In this document: piece by piece, positions 36,828 through 45,300 of the stretch | Layout of the letters: each line of letters opens with the position of its first letter | Numbering within the stretch: the stretch's first letter is position 1 | Assembly: GCA_024401115.1 (NCBI GenBank) | Contig: JAKSLP010000010.1 | Coordinates: 1 to 64,000 of the forward strand | Length of the DNA: 64,000 bases | Direction: 5' to 3' | DNA from: Bacteroidaceae bacterium | GTDB lineage: Bacteria; Bacteroidota; Bacteroidia; Bacteroidales; Bacteroidaceae | Notes under the pieces: generated by a model | The model's database searches: none | Seen by the model: the letters and a program-made list of their open reading frames with translations, nothing else | Told to the model about the DNA's origin: nothing | Translations under genes and position numbers: made by a program

Positions 36828-38288
36828 TTATTTCAAAGGAATCTGTTCCAAAGTTGCCTTCAGGAAACTCCAATACTTTTCAACAGAAGGAATGTAGCAA
36901 CGCTCCTGTGGGGTGTGGGGACTTCTCAGGGTAGGACCGAATGATACCATGTCCAGATCCGGCATTACTGAGCTGATAATTCCACATTCCAAGCCTGCAT
37001 GAACAACCTGAACCTTGCAAGGTGTGCCGAATTGCTTCTCGTAACTCTTTTTCATGGCGTTCACGATAGGAGATGCTGTATTTGGCTGCCAACCGTTGTA
37101 GCTGCCGCTCATCTCAACCTTCATGCCTGCCATGCTGAAGCAGCATTCCAGAGAGGTGCTCAAGTATTCCTTCATGCTTTCGCTTGAACTACGTACCAAA
37201 ATGCAGATCTTAGCCTTTCCACCTTCAATGTCGATAATGGCCAGGTTGCTGGAAGTCTCAACAATATTTGGAATAGTAGGAATGTAACGCATTACTCCGT
37301 TGCGGCATGCATAGATGGCGTCAACCAGGTTGTCCTGAATTTCTTCTGGAACCTGCATTGCAGGCAACTCACATTCTTCTGCGATAAACTCGAAACCGTT
37401 GGTCTCCACGTCCTTGAATTCCTCAAAGAATTCTTTCTTGCAGTAGGCTACCAGATCCAGCAAGTCTTCCTTGTTCTCTGCAGGAATAGCCAAGACTACT
37501 GAACATTGGCGAGGAATAGCATTACGCATGTTGCCGCCATGCCAGCTAACCAGACGTGCATCGTCATCGGTGATGGCTGCACGGACAAAACGTGCCATCA
37601 GCTTGTTGGCATTGGCGCGTCCCTCGCAAATTTCCAAACCGGAATGACCACCCAGTAAACCGCTGATTGACACCTTGATGGCAATGTCTGTTTTCTCTGT
37701 TTCAACCTCCTTGTATTCCAAGGATGCCTCTACATCCACACCACCAGCGCAACCGATAATCAACTCGCCTTCATCCTCGGTATCCAGATTCAGCAGGATA
37801 GTGCCTTCCAATTCTCCGGCTTTCAGGCCCATGGCACCAAACATGCCTGTCTCTTCATCAGCTGTAATCAGGGCCTCCAGAGGACCGTGCTTGATGTCTG
37901 TTGATTCCATGATGGCCATGATGGATGCGATGCCAATACCATCGTCAGCACCCAGGGTGGTGTTGTTTGCTTTCAGCCAGTCACCGTCAACCACAGTCGT
38001 GATAGGGTCATTGATGAAATCATGGTTGCTGTTTTCACCTTTCTGAGGCACCATGTCCATGTGAGCCTGCAGAATGGCTGTCTGCAAGTTTTCCATTCCT
38101 GGAGTTGCAGGCTTTTTCATGATAATGTTACCTGCTTCATCCATAAATGCTTCCACACCGGTTTTCTTTGCCCAATCCAGCAGGAATTTCTGAATCTTTT
38201 CCAAATGACCGGATGGACGTGGAACTTGAGTAAGGAGATCAAAGTTCTCGAAAATGACTTTTGGAGCCAAATCTTTAATAGTACTCAT
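36828..38288 (-). CDS. pepD: Aminoacyl-histidine dipeptidase (M20 family, PepD)
   Basis: Cytosolic zinc dipeptidase of the M20C group that cleaves Xaa-His and other dipeptides. Metal-site regions are visible: QAHMDMVPQ (near residue 70-78), GADDGIGIA (near 114-122) and ALITADEETGMFGAMGL (near 138-156). The C-terminal PHTPQERCYI carries the last metal histidine. Length 486 is normal for PepD. It lies 5 bases after the flippase-like gene and has its own terminator. Confidence 0.95.
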   Translation of the reverse strand: MSTIKDLAPKVIFENFDLLTQVPRPSGHLEKIQKFLLDWAKKTGVEAFMDEAGNIIMKKPATPGMENLQTAILQAHMDMVPQKGENSNHDFINDPITTVVDGDWLKANNTTLGADDGIGIASIMAIMESTDIKHGPLEALITADEETGMFGAMGLKAGELEGTILLNLDTEDEGELIIGCAGGVDVEASLEYKEVETEKTDIAIKVSISGLLGGHSGLEICEGRANANKLMARFVRAAITDDDARLVSWHGGNMRNAIPRQCSVVLAIPAENKEDLLDLVAYCKKEFFEEFKDVETNGFEFIAEECELPAMQVPEEIQDNLVDAIYACRNGVMRYIPTIPNIVETSSNLAIIDIEGGKAKICILVRSSSESMKEYLSTSLECCFSMAGMKVEMSGSYNGWQPNTASPIVNAMKKSYEKQFGTPCKVQVVHAGLECGIISSVMPDLDMVSFGPTLRSPHTPQERCYIPSVEKYWSFLKATLEQIPLK

Positions 38289-38293
38289 ATCTT

Positions 38294-39292
38294 TTATTGT
38301 TTAAATTGTAAATCCATTTTCTTTTCCAGGGAGAGGGACAGCAATCCCCAAATGCCTAGCACGATAATCAGGAGGGTTTGGATGGCGTGCACCAGCAATG
38401 CGAAAATTTCGGCATCCGATTGACCTACTCCATAGAGCATGAGCATGGTGATTACTGCAAAATGCCAGGGACCTGCCCCGTTTGGTGTGGGCACTACAAC
38501 CGCAAGGCTGCCTACAGCAAATAAAACCAAACCTGCTATGAATCCGAGTTGGCTGGTAAATCCGAACGCGAAAAAAGTAAGGTAGAAATGAAGGATATAA
38601 CTGATCCATATGCCCGCTGTGTACAAGATAAACAGAGGCATATTCTTTACTTTTCTCAAGGAGAATATACCCTCGAAAACATTGTTGAGCAATTTCTTGA
38701 CCCGGGTGAAAAGTGCCATTCGATGGATAATGTAAGTGCCTGCGATTAATATGGCTACAGCACTGATTGCCAAAATGGTAAGGTGTTTGTTCCCCAATTT
38801 CTCAATGACACTCTCCATGTCGGTTCCTGTCTCTTTGAAGAAGAAATTGAACACAGCCATCTGTGAAATGAGTGTAAGTCCGGTAATCAGCAAAACGCAT
38901 AGGGAGTCGATGATACGCTCTGTGACCACCGTTCCTAAGGATTTGGAAAATAAAACTCCGTCGTATTGTTTCAGAATGCCGCAACGGGAAACCTCACCGA
39001 CACGCGGTATCAGAAGATTGGCTGCATAGGATACAAAAATGGAATTGACGCAATGCTTTGTGGTGGGATGTTCCCCTAAAGGTTCCAGGGTTTGCTTCCA
39101 TCTCCAGCCTCTGAACATCTGTGCCAGGATTCCGAAGGGAATGGAAAGTCCCATCCACCACCAATCCATCTGATGCCACAAAACATCACTAACCTGTGAA
39201 AAGTCAAAATCACGATAGGTCCACCATAGGATTATCGCCCCTAACACCAGGGGAAAAACCACTTTTATGATATCGTTTATAAGCCTTTTCAA
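38294..39292 (-). CDS. Flippase-like integral membrane protein (UPF0104/LPG synthase transmembrane family), TTG start
   Basis: About 332 residues with eight or so membrane segments, matching the lysylphosphatidylglycerol-synthase transmembrane region / UPF0104 family, which includes lipid flippases. The synthase catalytic domain is absent. The frame is open to 39499, but that region overlaps rsmA and its promoter and does not look like family sequence; the only Met in it is at 39499. TTG at 39292 gives a start (M)KRLINDIIKVVFPLVLG that fits homologues and lies 18 bases after the predicted transcript start. The transported lipid is unknown. Followed by pepD. Confidence 0.8.
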   Translation of the reverse strand: MKRLINDIIKVVFPLVLGAIILWWTYRDFDFSQVSDVLWHQMDWWWMGLSIPFGILAQMFRGWRWKQTLEPLGEHPTTKHCVNSIFVSYAANLLIPRVGEVSRCGILKQYDGVLFSKSLGTVVTERIIDSLCVLLITGLTLISQMAVFNFFFKETGTDMESVIEKLGNKHLTILAISAVAILIAGTYIIHRMALFTRVKKLLNNVFEGIFSLRKVKNMPLFILYTAGIWISYILHFYLTFFAFGFTSQLGFIAGLVLFAVGSLAVVVPTPNGAGPWHFAVITMLMLYGVGQSDAEIFALLVHAIQTLLIIVLGIWGLLSLSLEKKMDLQFKQ

Positions 39293-39302
39293 TTTTTTTT
39301 TA

Positions 39303-39310
39303 TACTTTTG
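39303..39310 (+). promoter_or_regulatory. -7 box of rsmA
   Basis: TACTTTTG on the plus strand, 31 bases before the rsmA ATG; no clear -33 element. Only 6 bases separate it from the opposing -7 box. Confidence 0.6.
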
Positions 39311-39316
39311 CTTTCG

Positions 39317-39324
39317 CAAAGATA
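39317..39324 (-). promoter_or_regulatory. -7 box of the flippase-pepD operon
   Basis: TATCTTTG on the minus strand. It overlaps the expected initiation point of the opposite rsmA promoter. Confidence 0.6.
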
Positions 39325-39341
39325 CGTAAATTAATTGAGTG

Positions 39342-40148
39342 ATGCCATTAGTAAAGCCAAAAAAGTTTTTGGGACAGCATTTCCTGAAAGACTTGAAAAT
39401 AGCTAAAGATATAGCAGATACAGTGGACGTGGATCCCAACCTGCCCGTTCTGGAGGTAGGTCCGGGTATGGGTGTAATGACCCAATTCCTGTTGACCAAG
39501 GACCGCCCGTTAAAGGTGGTAGAGATTGATTTTGAGTCGGTTGCATATCTGCGTGAACATTATCCGGCATTGGAGGAGAACATCATTGAAGATGATTTTC
39601 TGAAGATGAAACTGGATCGACTTTTCGACGGAAATCCTTTTATCCTGACGGGAAATTATCCTTACAATATATCCAGCCAGATCTTTTTTAAGATGCTGGA
39701 ATATAAGAACCAGATACCTTATTGTACCGGCATGATACAGAAGGAGGTTGCCGAGCGTATGGCGGCAGGACCCGGCAGTAAGACTTATGGAATCCTGAGT
39801 GTACTGATACAGGCTTGGTATAAGGTGGATTATCTGTTTACCGTTCATGAGAATGTGTTCAACCCTCCGCCAAAAGTCAAGAGTGCCGTAATCCGGATGA
39901 CCCGAAACGAGACAACGGACCTGGGTTGTGATGAGAAGCTGTTCAAGCAAGTAGTGAAAACCACCTTTAATCAGCGCAGAAAGACGCTTAGAAACTCGAT
40001 AAAGCCAATTCTGGGCAAGGAGAGTGAGCTGCTGGCTTTGGAAATTATGAATAAAAGGCCGGAGCAGCTGAGTGTACAGCAATTTGTGGACTTGACAAAT
40101 CTGGTAGAAAAAGACCTTGAGAAGCAAAAGATAGGCGCACAGGCTTAA
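39342..40148 (+). CDS. rsmA: 16S rRNA (adenine(1518)-N(6)/adenine(1519)-N(6))-dimethyltransferase
   Basis: Dimethylates two adjacent adenines near the 3' end of 16S rRNA. The start MPLVKPKKFLGQHFLKD is the conserved N-terminus; an in-frame GTG directly before the ATG is possible but less likely. SAM site LEVGPGMGVMTQFL near residues 37-50, catalytic NYPYNISSQ near residue 107. Length 268 is normal. A promoter box lies 31 bases upstream. Confidence 0.95.
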   Translation: MPLVKPKKFLGQHFLKDLKIAKDIADTVDVDPNLPVLEVGPGMGVMTQFLLTKDRPLKVVEIDFESVAYLREHYPALEENIIEDDFLKMKLDRLFDGNPFILTGNYPYNISSQIFFKMLEYKNQIPYCTGMIQKEVAERMAAGPGSKTYGILSVLIQAWYKVDYLFTVHENVFNPPPKVKSAVIRMTRNETTDLGCDEKLFKQVVKTTFNQRRKTLRNSIKPILGKESELLALEIMNKRPEQLSVQQFVDLTNLVEKDLEKQKIGAQA

Positions 40149-40187
40149 TTTTTTGATTTTTGTTTAGGTCATACCGCTAAAAAGGTC

Positions 40188-40195
40188 TATCTTTG
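40188..40195 (+). promoter_or_regulatory. -7 box of the DUF349 gene
   Basis: TATCTTTG; a weak TTTA element 21 bases upstream. The ATG is about 40 bases downstream. Confidence 0.5.
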
Positions 40196-40235
40196 TCAAG
40201 TTAATCTATATACCAAATTAAACATATTTTGAAAG

Positions 40236-41966
40236 ATGGAGGCTAACGAATCCAATGAGATTAAGCACACAGTGTACAGCAACAAACATGCTGTCGTAGA
40301 GCGTCTCACAGAAATCGTACAGAATGGAGAAGCCATTGATAAATCAGAACTGGATTTTCTGAAACAGGTATTTTACAAACTGCACTTCGCAGATTTGGAA
40401 AAAGCCAGAAAAGAATATAGTGAACAGGGCGGCGATGCTGCAACATTTATTGTTCCTGCCGATGAGGATGAACTGGCGTTTAAGGCACAGTTCAGCTTGA
40501 TTAGGGAACGCCGTGCTGCCCAGCTTCAGGAACAGGAGGCTATGCGTCAGGAAAACTATGCCAAGAAGTTGGCTATCGTTGAGCGCATAAAGGCCTTGCT
40601 TAATAACCCTGAAGAGGCCAATCAGGCTTATAATGAGGTAAAGGAACTTCAGCAGCAGTGGAAGGAAATAGGCTGTGTTCCACCTGAGAAGGCCAATGAT
40701 TTGTGGAAGAGCTACCAGCTGTTTGTGGAGGAATACTATGATATTCTGAAGATAAACAACGAGTTCCGCGAATATGACTTCAAAAAGAATCTGGAAATTA
40801 AGACCCGTTTGTGCGAGGCAGCCGAGAAACTGGCTGAAGCCGAGGATGTTATTTCTGCATCCCAGCAGTTGCAGCAGTTGCATCAGGATTTCCGCGATTG
40901 CGGTCCTGTAGCACCGGAATTGCGTGAGGAAATCTGGAAACGTTTCAAGGATGCTTCTACCATAGTAAACAAGCGCCACCAGCAGCATTTTGAGGATATC
41001 AAGGCAAATGAGGAGAAGAATCTGGCTCAGAAGGCAGCTATTTGCGAGAAGTTGGAGAGCATTGATTTGGCTTCTTTGAATACTGCTGCTCTTTGGAACG
41101 AGATGTCTCAGAAAGTATTGGCCCTGCAGGCAGAATGGAAGACTATCGGTTTCGCTCCTCAGAAATCTAACGTTAAGATCTTTGAGCGTTTCCGTGAGGC
41201 ATGCGATAATTTCTTCACCACCAAATCTGCATTCTTTAAGGATCTGAAGGATTCCCAGTTGGAAAACCTGAAGAAAAAGATTGCGCTGTGTGAGAAGGCT
41301 GAGGCTTTGAAGGACAGCACAGAGTGGAAGAAGACCAGTGAACTCATCGCCCAGTTGCAGAAGGAGTGGAAATCTGTAGGTGCTGTTGCACGAAAGGATT
41401 CTGATGAGGTCTGGAAGCGCTTTATGGCTGCTTGCGATGCTTTCTTTGAGAACAGAAACAAGGTGCTGAGTGCTCAGCGTTCAGAAGAGAGTGATAACCT
41501 GAAGAAGAAAAAAGAGATTATTGCCCGTCTGCAGGCCTTGAAGGCTGAAGCATCGAACAATGTACAGGCTGTTCGTGATATGATCAAGGAATGGAACGAA
41601 ACCGGACATGTGCCTTTCAAGGAGAAGGATAAACTGCATGAGGAGTTCCATGGTTTGGTGGATGATTTGTTCAAGGCTGTAAATCAGAGCAATGGCAAGA
41701 AGCGCCTGAACAAGTTTAAGGAAAATCTGAAGGAAAAGGTTTCTGGCAACAATCTGGGACGTGAGCGTGACCGTTTGGTGCGTTTGTATGAAACCATGAA
41801 GAATGATTTGAAGACCTACGAGAACAACTTAGGTTTCCTGACACTGACCAGCAAGAAAGGCAATAGCCTGATTAATGAAATTAACCGCAAGGTTGAGAAA
41901 CTGAAGGAGGAAATAGAAATGACTGCTCAGAAAATCAAGGCGATTGACGAGCAATCCAAGCAGTAA
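40236..41966 (+). CDS. DUF349 domain-containing protein with five repeats
   Basis: A 576-residue cytosolic protein, almost all helical and charged. Five DUF349-like units can be seen by their recurring W/F...G...P pattern: LQQQWKEIGCVPP, LHQDFRDCGPVAP, LQAEWKTIGFAPQ, LQKEWKSVGAVAR and MIKEWNETGHVPF. The C-terminal 80 residues look like a coiled coil. Function is unknown; DUF349 proteins are widespread in Bacteroidota. Codon usage is moderately to strongly biased, so the protein is probably not rare. It has its own promoter box. Confidence 0.88.
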   Translation: MEANESNEIKHTVYSNKHAVVERLTEIVQNGEAIDKSELDFLKQVFYKLHFADLEKARKEYSEQGGDAATFIVPADEDELAFKAQFSLIRERRAAQLQEQEAMRQENYAKKLAIVERIKALLNNPEEANQAYNEVKELQQQWKEIGCVPPEKANDLWKSYQLFVEEYYDILKINNEFREYDFKKNLEIKTRLCEAAEKLAEAEDVISASQQLQQLHQDFRDCGPVAPELREEIWKRFKDASTIVNKRHQQHFEDIKANEEKNLAQKAAICEKLESIDLASLNTAALWNEMSQKVLALQAEWKTIGFAPQKSNVKIFERFREACDNFFTTKSAFFKDLKDSQLENLKKKIALCEKAEALKDSTEWKKTSELIAQLQKEWKSVGAVARKDSDEVWKRFMAACDAFFENRNKVLSAQRSEESDNLKKKKEIIARLQALKAEASNNVQAVRDMIKEWNETGHVPFKEKDKLHEEFHGLVDDLFKAVNQSNGKKRLNKFKENLKEKVSGNNLGRERDRLVRLYETMKNDLKTYENNLGFLTLTSKKGNSLINEINRKVEKLKEEIEMTAQKIKAIDEQSKQ

Positions 41967-42028
41967 ATCCTACTTCATAGATGAGAGGGTTCCATCATAA
42001 TAGATGACCTCGCTCGTTCATCAGTAGT

Positions 42029-42114
42029 GACCACCGGTAGGTATAGCTGAATGCACAGCGGCAATCTTGTGGATTCAGGTGTTGAGGCATGGTTAACTTC
42101 CTTACCGGATGGTT
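42029..42114 (+). ncRNA. Possible structured RNA element
   Basis: An outer stem pairs CCACCGGTA (42031-42039) with TACCGGATGG (42103-42112), with one bulged A, extendable by two weak pairs. Inside it CTGAATGCACA (42047-42057) pairs with TGTGGATTCAG (42068-42078) with one G-G mismatch and a 10-base loop. No known family was recognised and the strand of function is unknown, so this is a candidate only. Confidence 0.3.
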
Positions 42115-42134
42115 TTATTGTCAAGGAATGAAGA

Positions 42135-42169
42135 CTAACATCTAACAACTAACATCTAACATCTAACAA
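42135..42169 (+). repeat. Five tandem CTAACAT/CTAACAA heptamers
   Basis: Exactly five 7-base units in the order T, A, T, T, A at the last position. The segment 42142-42154 (ctaacaactaaca) recurs in inverted form at 42304-42316. Confidence 0.85.
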
Positions 42170-42303
42170 ATAGAATATTTGTGCAGTTTAGGGAAAAAGT
42201 GGCGGGAGTTTTAATACCTATATATATACTATATTAAATAACTTCTCTATTTTAGTGACTTTTTAATGTCATTCTTCTCCCTTAGTGGCTCGCTTATTTA
42301 TTT

Positions 42304-42316
42304 TGTTAGTTGTTAG
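42304..42316 (-). repeat. Inverted copy of the heptamer repeat
   Basis: tgttagttgttag is the exact reverse complement of 42142-42154, so a 13-bp inverted repeat encloses about 150 bases of AT-rich DNA. Confidence 0.75.
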
Positions 42317-42357
42317 TTTTGTTATTGAAACACCCCTATATTCAAAGTTTGTTATCC

Positions 42358-45300
42358 ATGAAACAGTTGCTTTTATTCATATTTTGTCTGCTAGTGGCCT
42401 TGCCAATGTCTGCACAAAACTATGAAAGACAATGGAAAAAGGTTGAACAGGCGATGAGGGATGATCAGCCAAGAACCGTGGTTTCGGAGTCGAGACGACT
42501 GTATGAGATGGCTGAACAGCATAACAATTTGCCTCAGATGCTGCGTGCATATCTAACATTTTTGCAGTATCGTGGGGAGCTTTCTCCTGATAGTATTGCT
42601 ATAGATAAGGCAAAATTGGTGCAATGGCAGCAGCAAACTGCGGATGTTGTTGACCGCTCGCTGCTGAGTTTTGTCTTGGGTGTGAATGAAACCGAAGATT
42701 CCCTAATCTACCATTATTTCTGCGAATCTCTTGGTGTAGATGTCCCAGATGGTGATAAAATTGCCAATGAATTAGCCCAAAAGAAGACTTTAGATTATCT
42801 TCCTTTGTTAGAATTGGGCAAGGACAGTGAGGTGTTTCATCACGATATGCTTTCATTCCTGCGAATGTTAGCCTTGGAACAGGTGCCATATCGGGTGCGT
42901 GGCAAACTGAACGCCAAGGTGTATCAGCGTGATGAGGCTTTCTATCGGGCAAAGAATGATGTTGTGGCTGCTGTCCGTGTGGCATTGGAAGGATGGGAGA
43001 ACGGTTGCTCGTCCTATCATTCCGTGGATGAGATGATTCAGCGGTATGGTAATGTGGATGATTTGATCATACAAAAGGCCTTGGAGCTATCATCTTATGG
43101 AAATGAGCGGGAAACGCTGGGAGAACTCCGTAATTTGACCGTGCGTTATCCAAAACACCGGTTGATTGGCAGAGTGTTTGATAAGATTAGCCAGATTATT
43201 CATCCTCATTTGTATGTTCCTGCATTTAATCGTGCTTTGTATCCGGGTGAAATGCTGGAACTGAAGATGGAATCGGGTAATGTGCAGCAGGTTGAGGTAC
43301 ATTGGTACCAATTGCCCGACATACCTCATTTGCCTACAGCTCATCTCACTGCCGATGACCGTGAACTCAAGAACTTGAAAAAATCCGGGCACTTAGTGGA
43401 TTCCCGCCCGTTTACACTAACCGATCAATCCTTTGTAACCCGGACAGATACACTACATATCCAAGCCCCTGTTGGTATCGGCTATTATATAATAGAAATG
43501 GTTCCTACCCGGTGTGACGAGTATCCGGAGGAAAAGGCAGAACCGGAATTAAGACTTGTTAATGTAACCCGACTGATGCCTTATGTGGTACCGGTAAACG
43601 AAACAATGGGCGAATTTTGGGCTTTGGATCGCCAGAGTGGCCATCCTGTTCCGGGTGTTCTGGTTAAGGTGCTGAAGCAGGAGGACGAGACATTTAAAAC
43701 GCTTTTGCAAGGAAAAACCGGTGATTCCGGAAATGTGCAGTTGGAGCAATGGAGTAAGGGACAATACCTGCTTCTGACTAAGGACCAGGACAGAACCTTG
43801 ATGCAACTGTCGCGCAGAAGCTATAAGGGGTACAGGAATCAGATAAACGGTGAACTCAAGAAGCAGTTGTTTACTGACCGTTCTCTGTATCGCCCGGGGC
43901 AGGAGGTGCAATTCTCGCTGATGGTTTATTCCCAAACGGGAGACGAGGTCCTGGTGTCGGCAGGTGAGGAACTGACGGTTCAACTGTTCGAGCCTCATTC
44001 GTATAAGGCATTAAAGGAAGTGACGGTAAAAACTGATGATTTTGGTGTTGCTTCTGGCACTTTCACGCTTCCTGAACATGGAAAAACCGGTGAATATAGC
44101 TTGAATATTAAGAATGGCAACCGGCTTTATTTCAGAGTGGAAGAGTATAAACGCCCAACTTTCGAAGTGACTTGGCAACCTATTGAAGGGGAATATGCAT
44201 TGGGTGACACCGTTACTGTTTCCGGTAGGGCAATGAGTTATGCCGGCATGCCTGTATCCATGGCACAGGTGATTGTGAAAAAAACGTTCCGGTTGATGCG
44301 CTGGTGGAATATGGAAGCCCAAAACCACATAGCAACGGACACCCTGTTTACCGATAATGAAGGCCGTTTCTCTGCCAATGTTGTTTTGAAACTTCCCGAA
44401 TCTCATGGAGAAGATTGGGGAATGATGGGTTGCTTTGCCCGATTTGTCCTGGATGCAACGGTGACCTCACCTGCCGGTGAATCTCATGATGCAGAACAAC
44501 TTATAACAGTCAGTCGGAACCGTTTCAATTTGTCCTTGAACTATTCCGGCAAGGAATGTAAGGAGAATCCTTCCAAATGGAAAGTCAATTTATATAATTC
44601 AGCCGGACAGCCTTTGGAGCAGGTGGCTAGAATGAGCATCCATTCCAAATCTTCGAATCAGTTGGTCTGGGAGAATGAGGTCTATTCCAATAAAGAATTC
44701 AAGGTGGATGTCATGGATAAGTTGCCTTCTGGAAATTATGTGATAACGGTTGCCTATGATACGCTGAAAATGGATTATCCGTTCAAGTTGTTCTCTTTGA
44801 CGGATAAGGTCCCTGTGGACGACATCCCGCTTTGGGTTTATGCCAAAGATAATAAGATGAAGGTGGGTGAGCCATTAAATGTTCAGTATGGTACTTCACT
44901 AAGTGATGCATTCCTGCAATTGAATGTTTATGATAGCAAGGAACGTATATATCATGAGGAAAGAGTCTTCTCGAACGAATTGACTTTGTGGCAAATCCCT
45001 TGTAAGAATACTTGGGGCGATGCTGTAAAACTGGTGTTTACGGTAGTGAAGGATGGACAGGTACATCAGCAGGAAGTACGCTTTGAGCTGGAGGCACCGG
45101 ACAAGGAACTACAGGCAGAATGGACCAGTTTCCGTGATTATCTTTTGCCTGGGCAACAGGAGACCTGGACATTGAGGATTATGAAGAATGGCAAGCCTGT
45201 GGCAGCAAATCTGATGGCTACTATCTACGATGAGTCTCTGGATGCCATCTATCAGAACAATTGGAATTTCCATTTGAATTTCCCTCGTTCGTCATCTTCC

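Larger units (their letters stand above)
41967..42357. other. 391-base intergenic region without a recognised gene
   Basis: The longest gene-free stretch of the window. The left part (41967-42130) is of normal composition, has no plausible reading frame and can fold into nested stems (42029-42114). The middle holds five CTAACAW heptamers (42135-42169), and the rest is AT-rich, with a 13-base inverted copy of the heptamer block at 42304-42316. A one-mismatch -7 box (AATATTTG, 42174-42181) is the best promoter candidate for the following gene. No insertion sequence, tRNA or known riboswitch was recognised. Confidence 0.7.

Noticed and set aside
36606-36944. Reading frame of 112 codons on the plus strand
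   Set aside because: It runs straight through tRNA-Gln, its terminator and the antisense 3' end of pepD; no protein-like features.
40344-40988. Long minus-strand frame (214 codons) opposite the DUF349 gene
   Set aside because: Hydrophobic Leu-rich translation is the usual antisense of Lys/Glu/Gln-rich helical coding sequence; no promoter or start signal.
42135-42169. Heptamer array as a CRISPR or integron attC site
   Set aside because: There are no spacers, repeats are 7 bases long, no cas or integrase gene is near, and the match of ATCTAAC to the attC R box is within chance for such a degenerate motif.
42310-42357. Upstream start for the macroglobulin-like gene
   Set aside because: It would add 16 residues before a perfect signal peptide; the ATG at 42358 is the better start.
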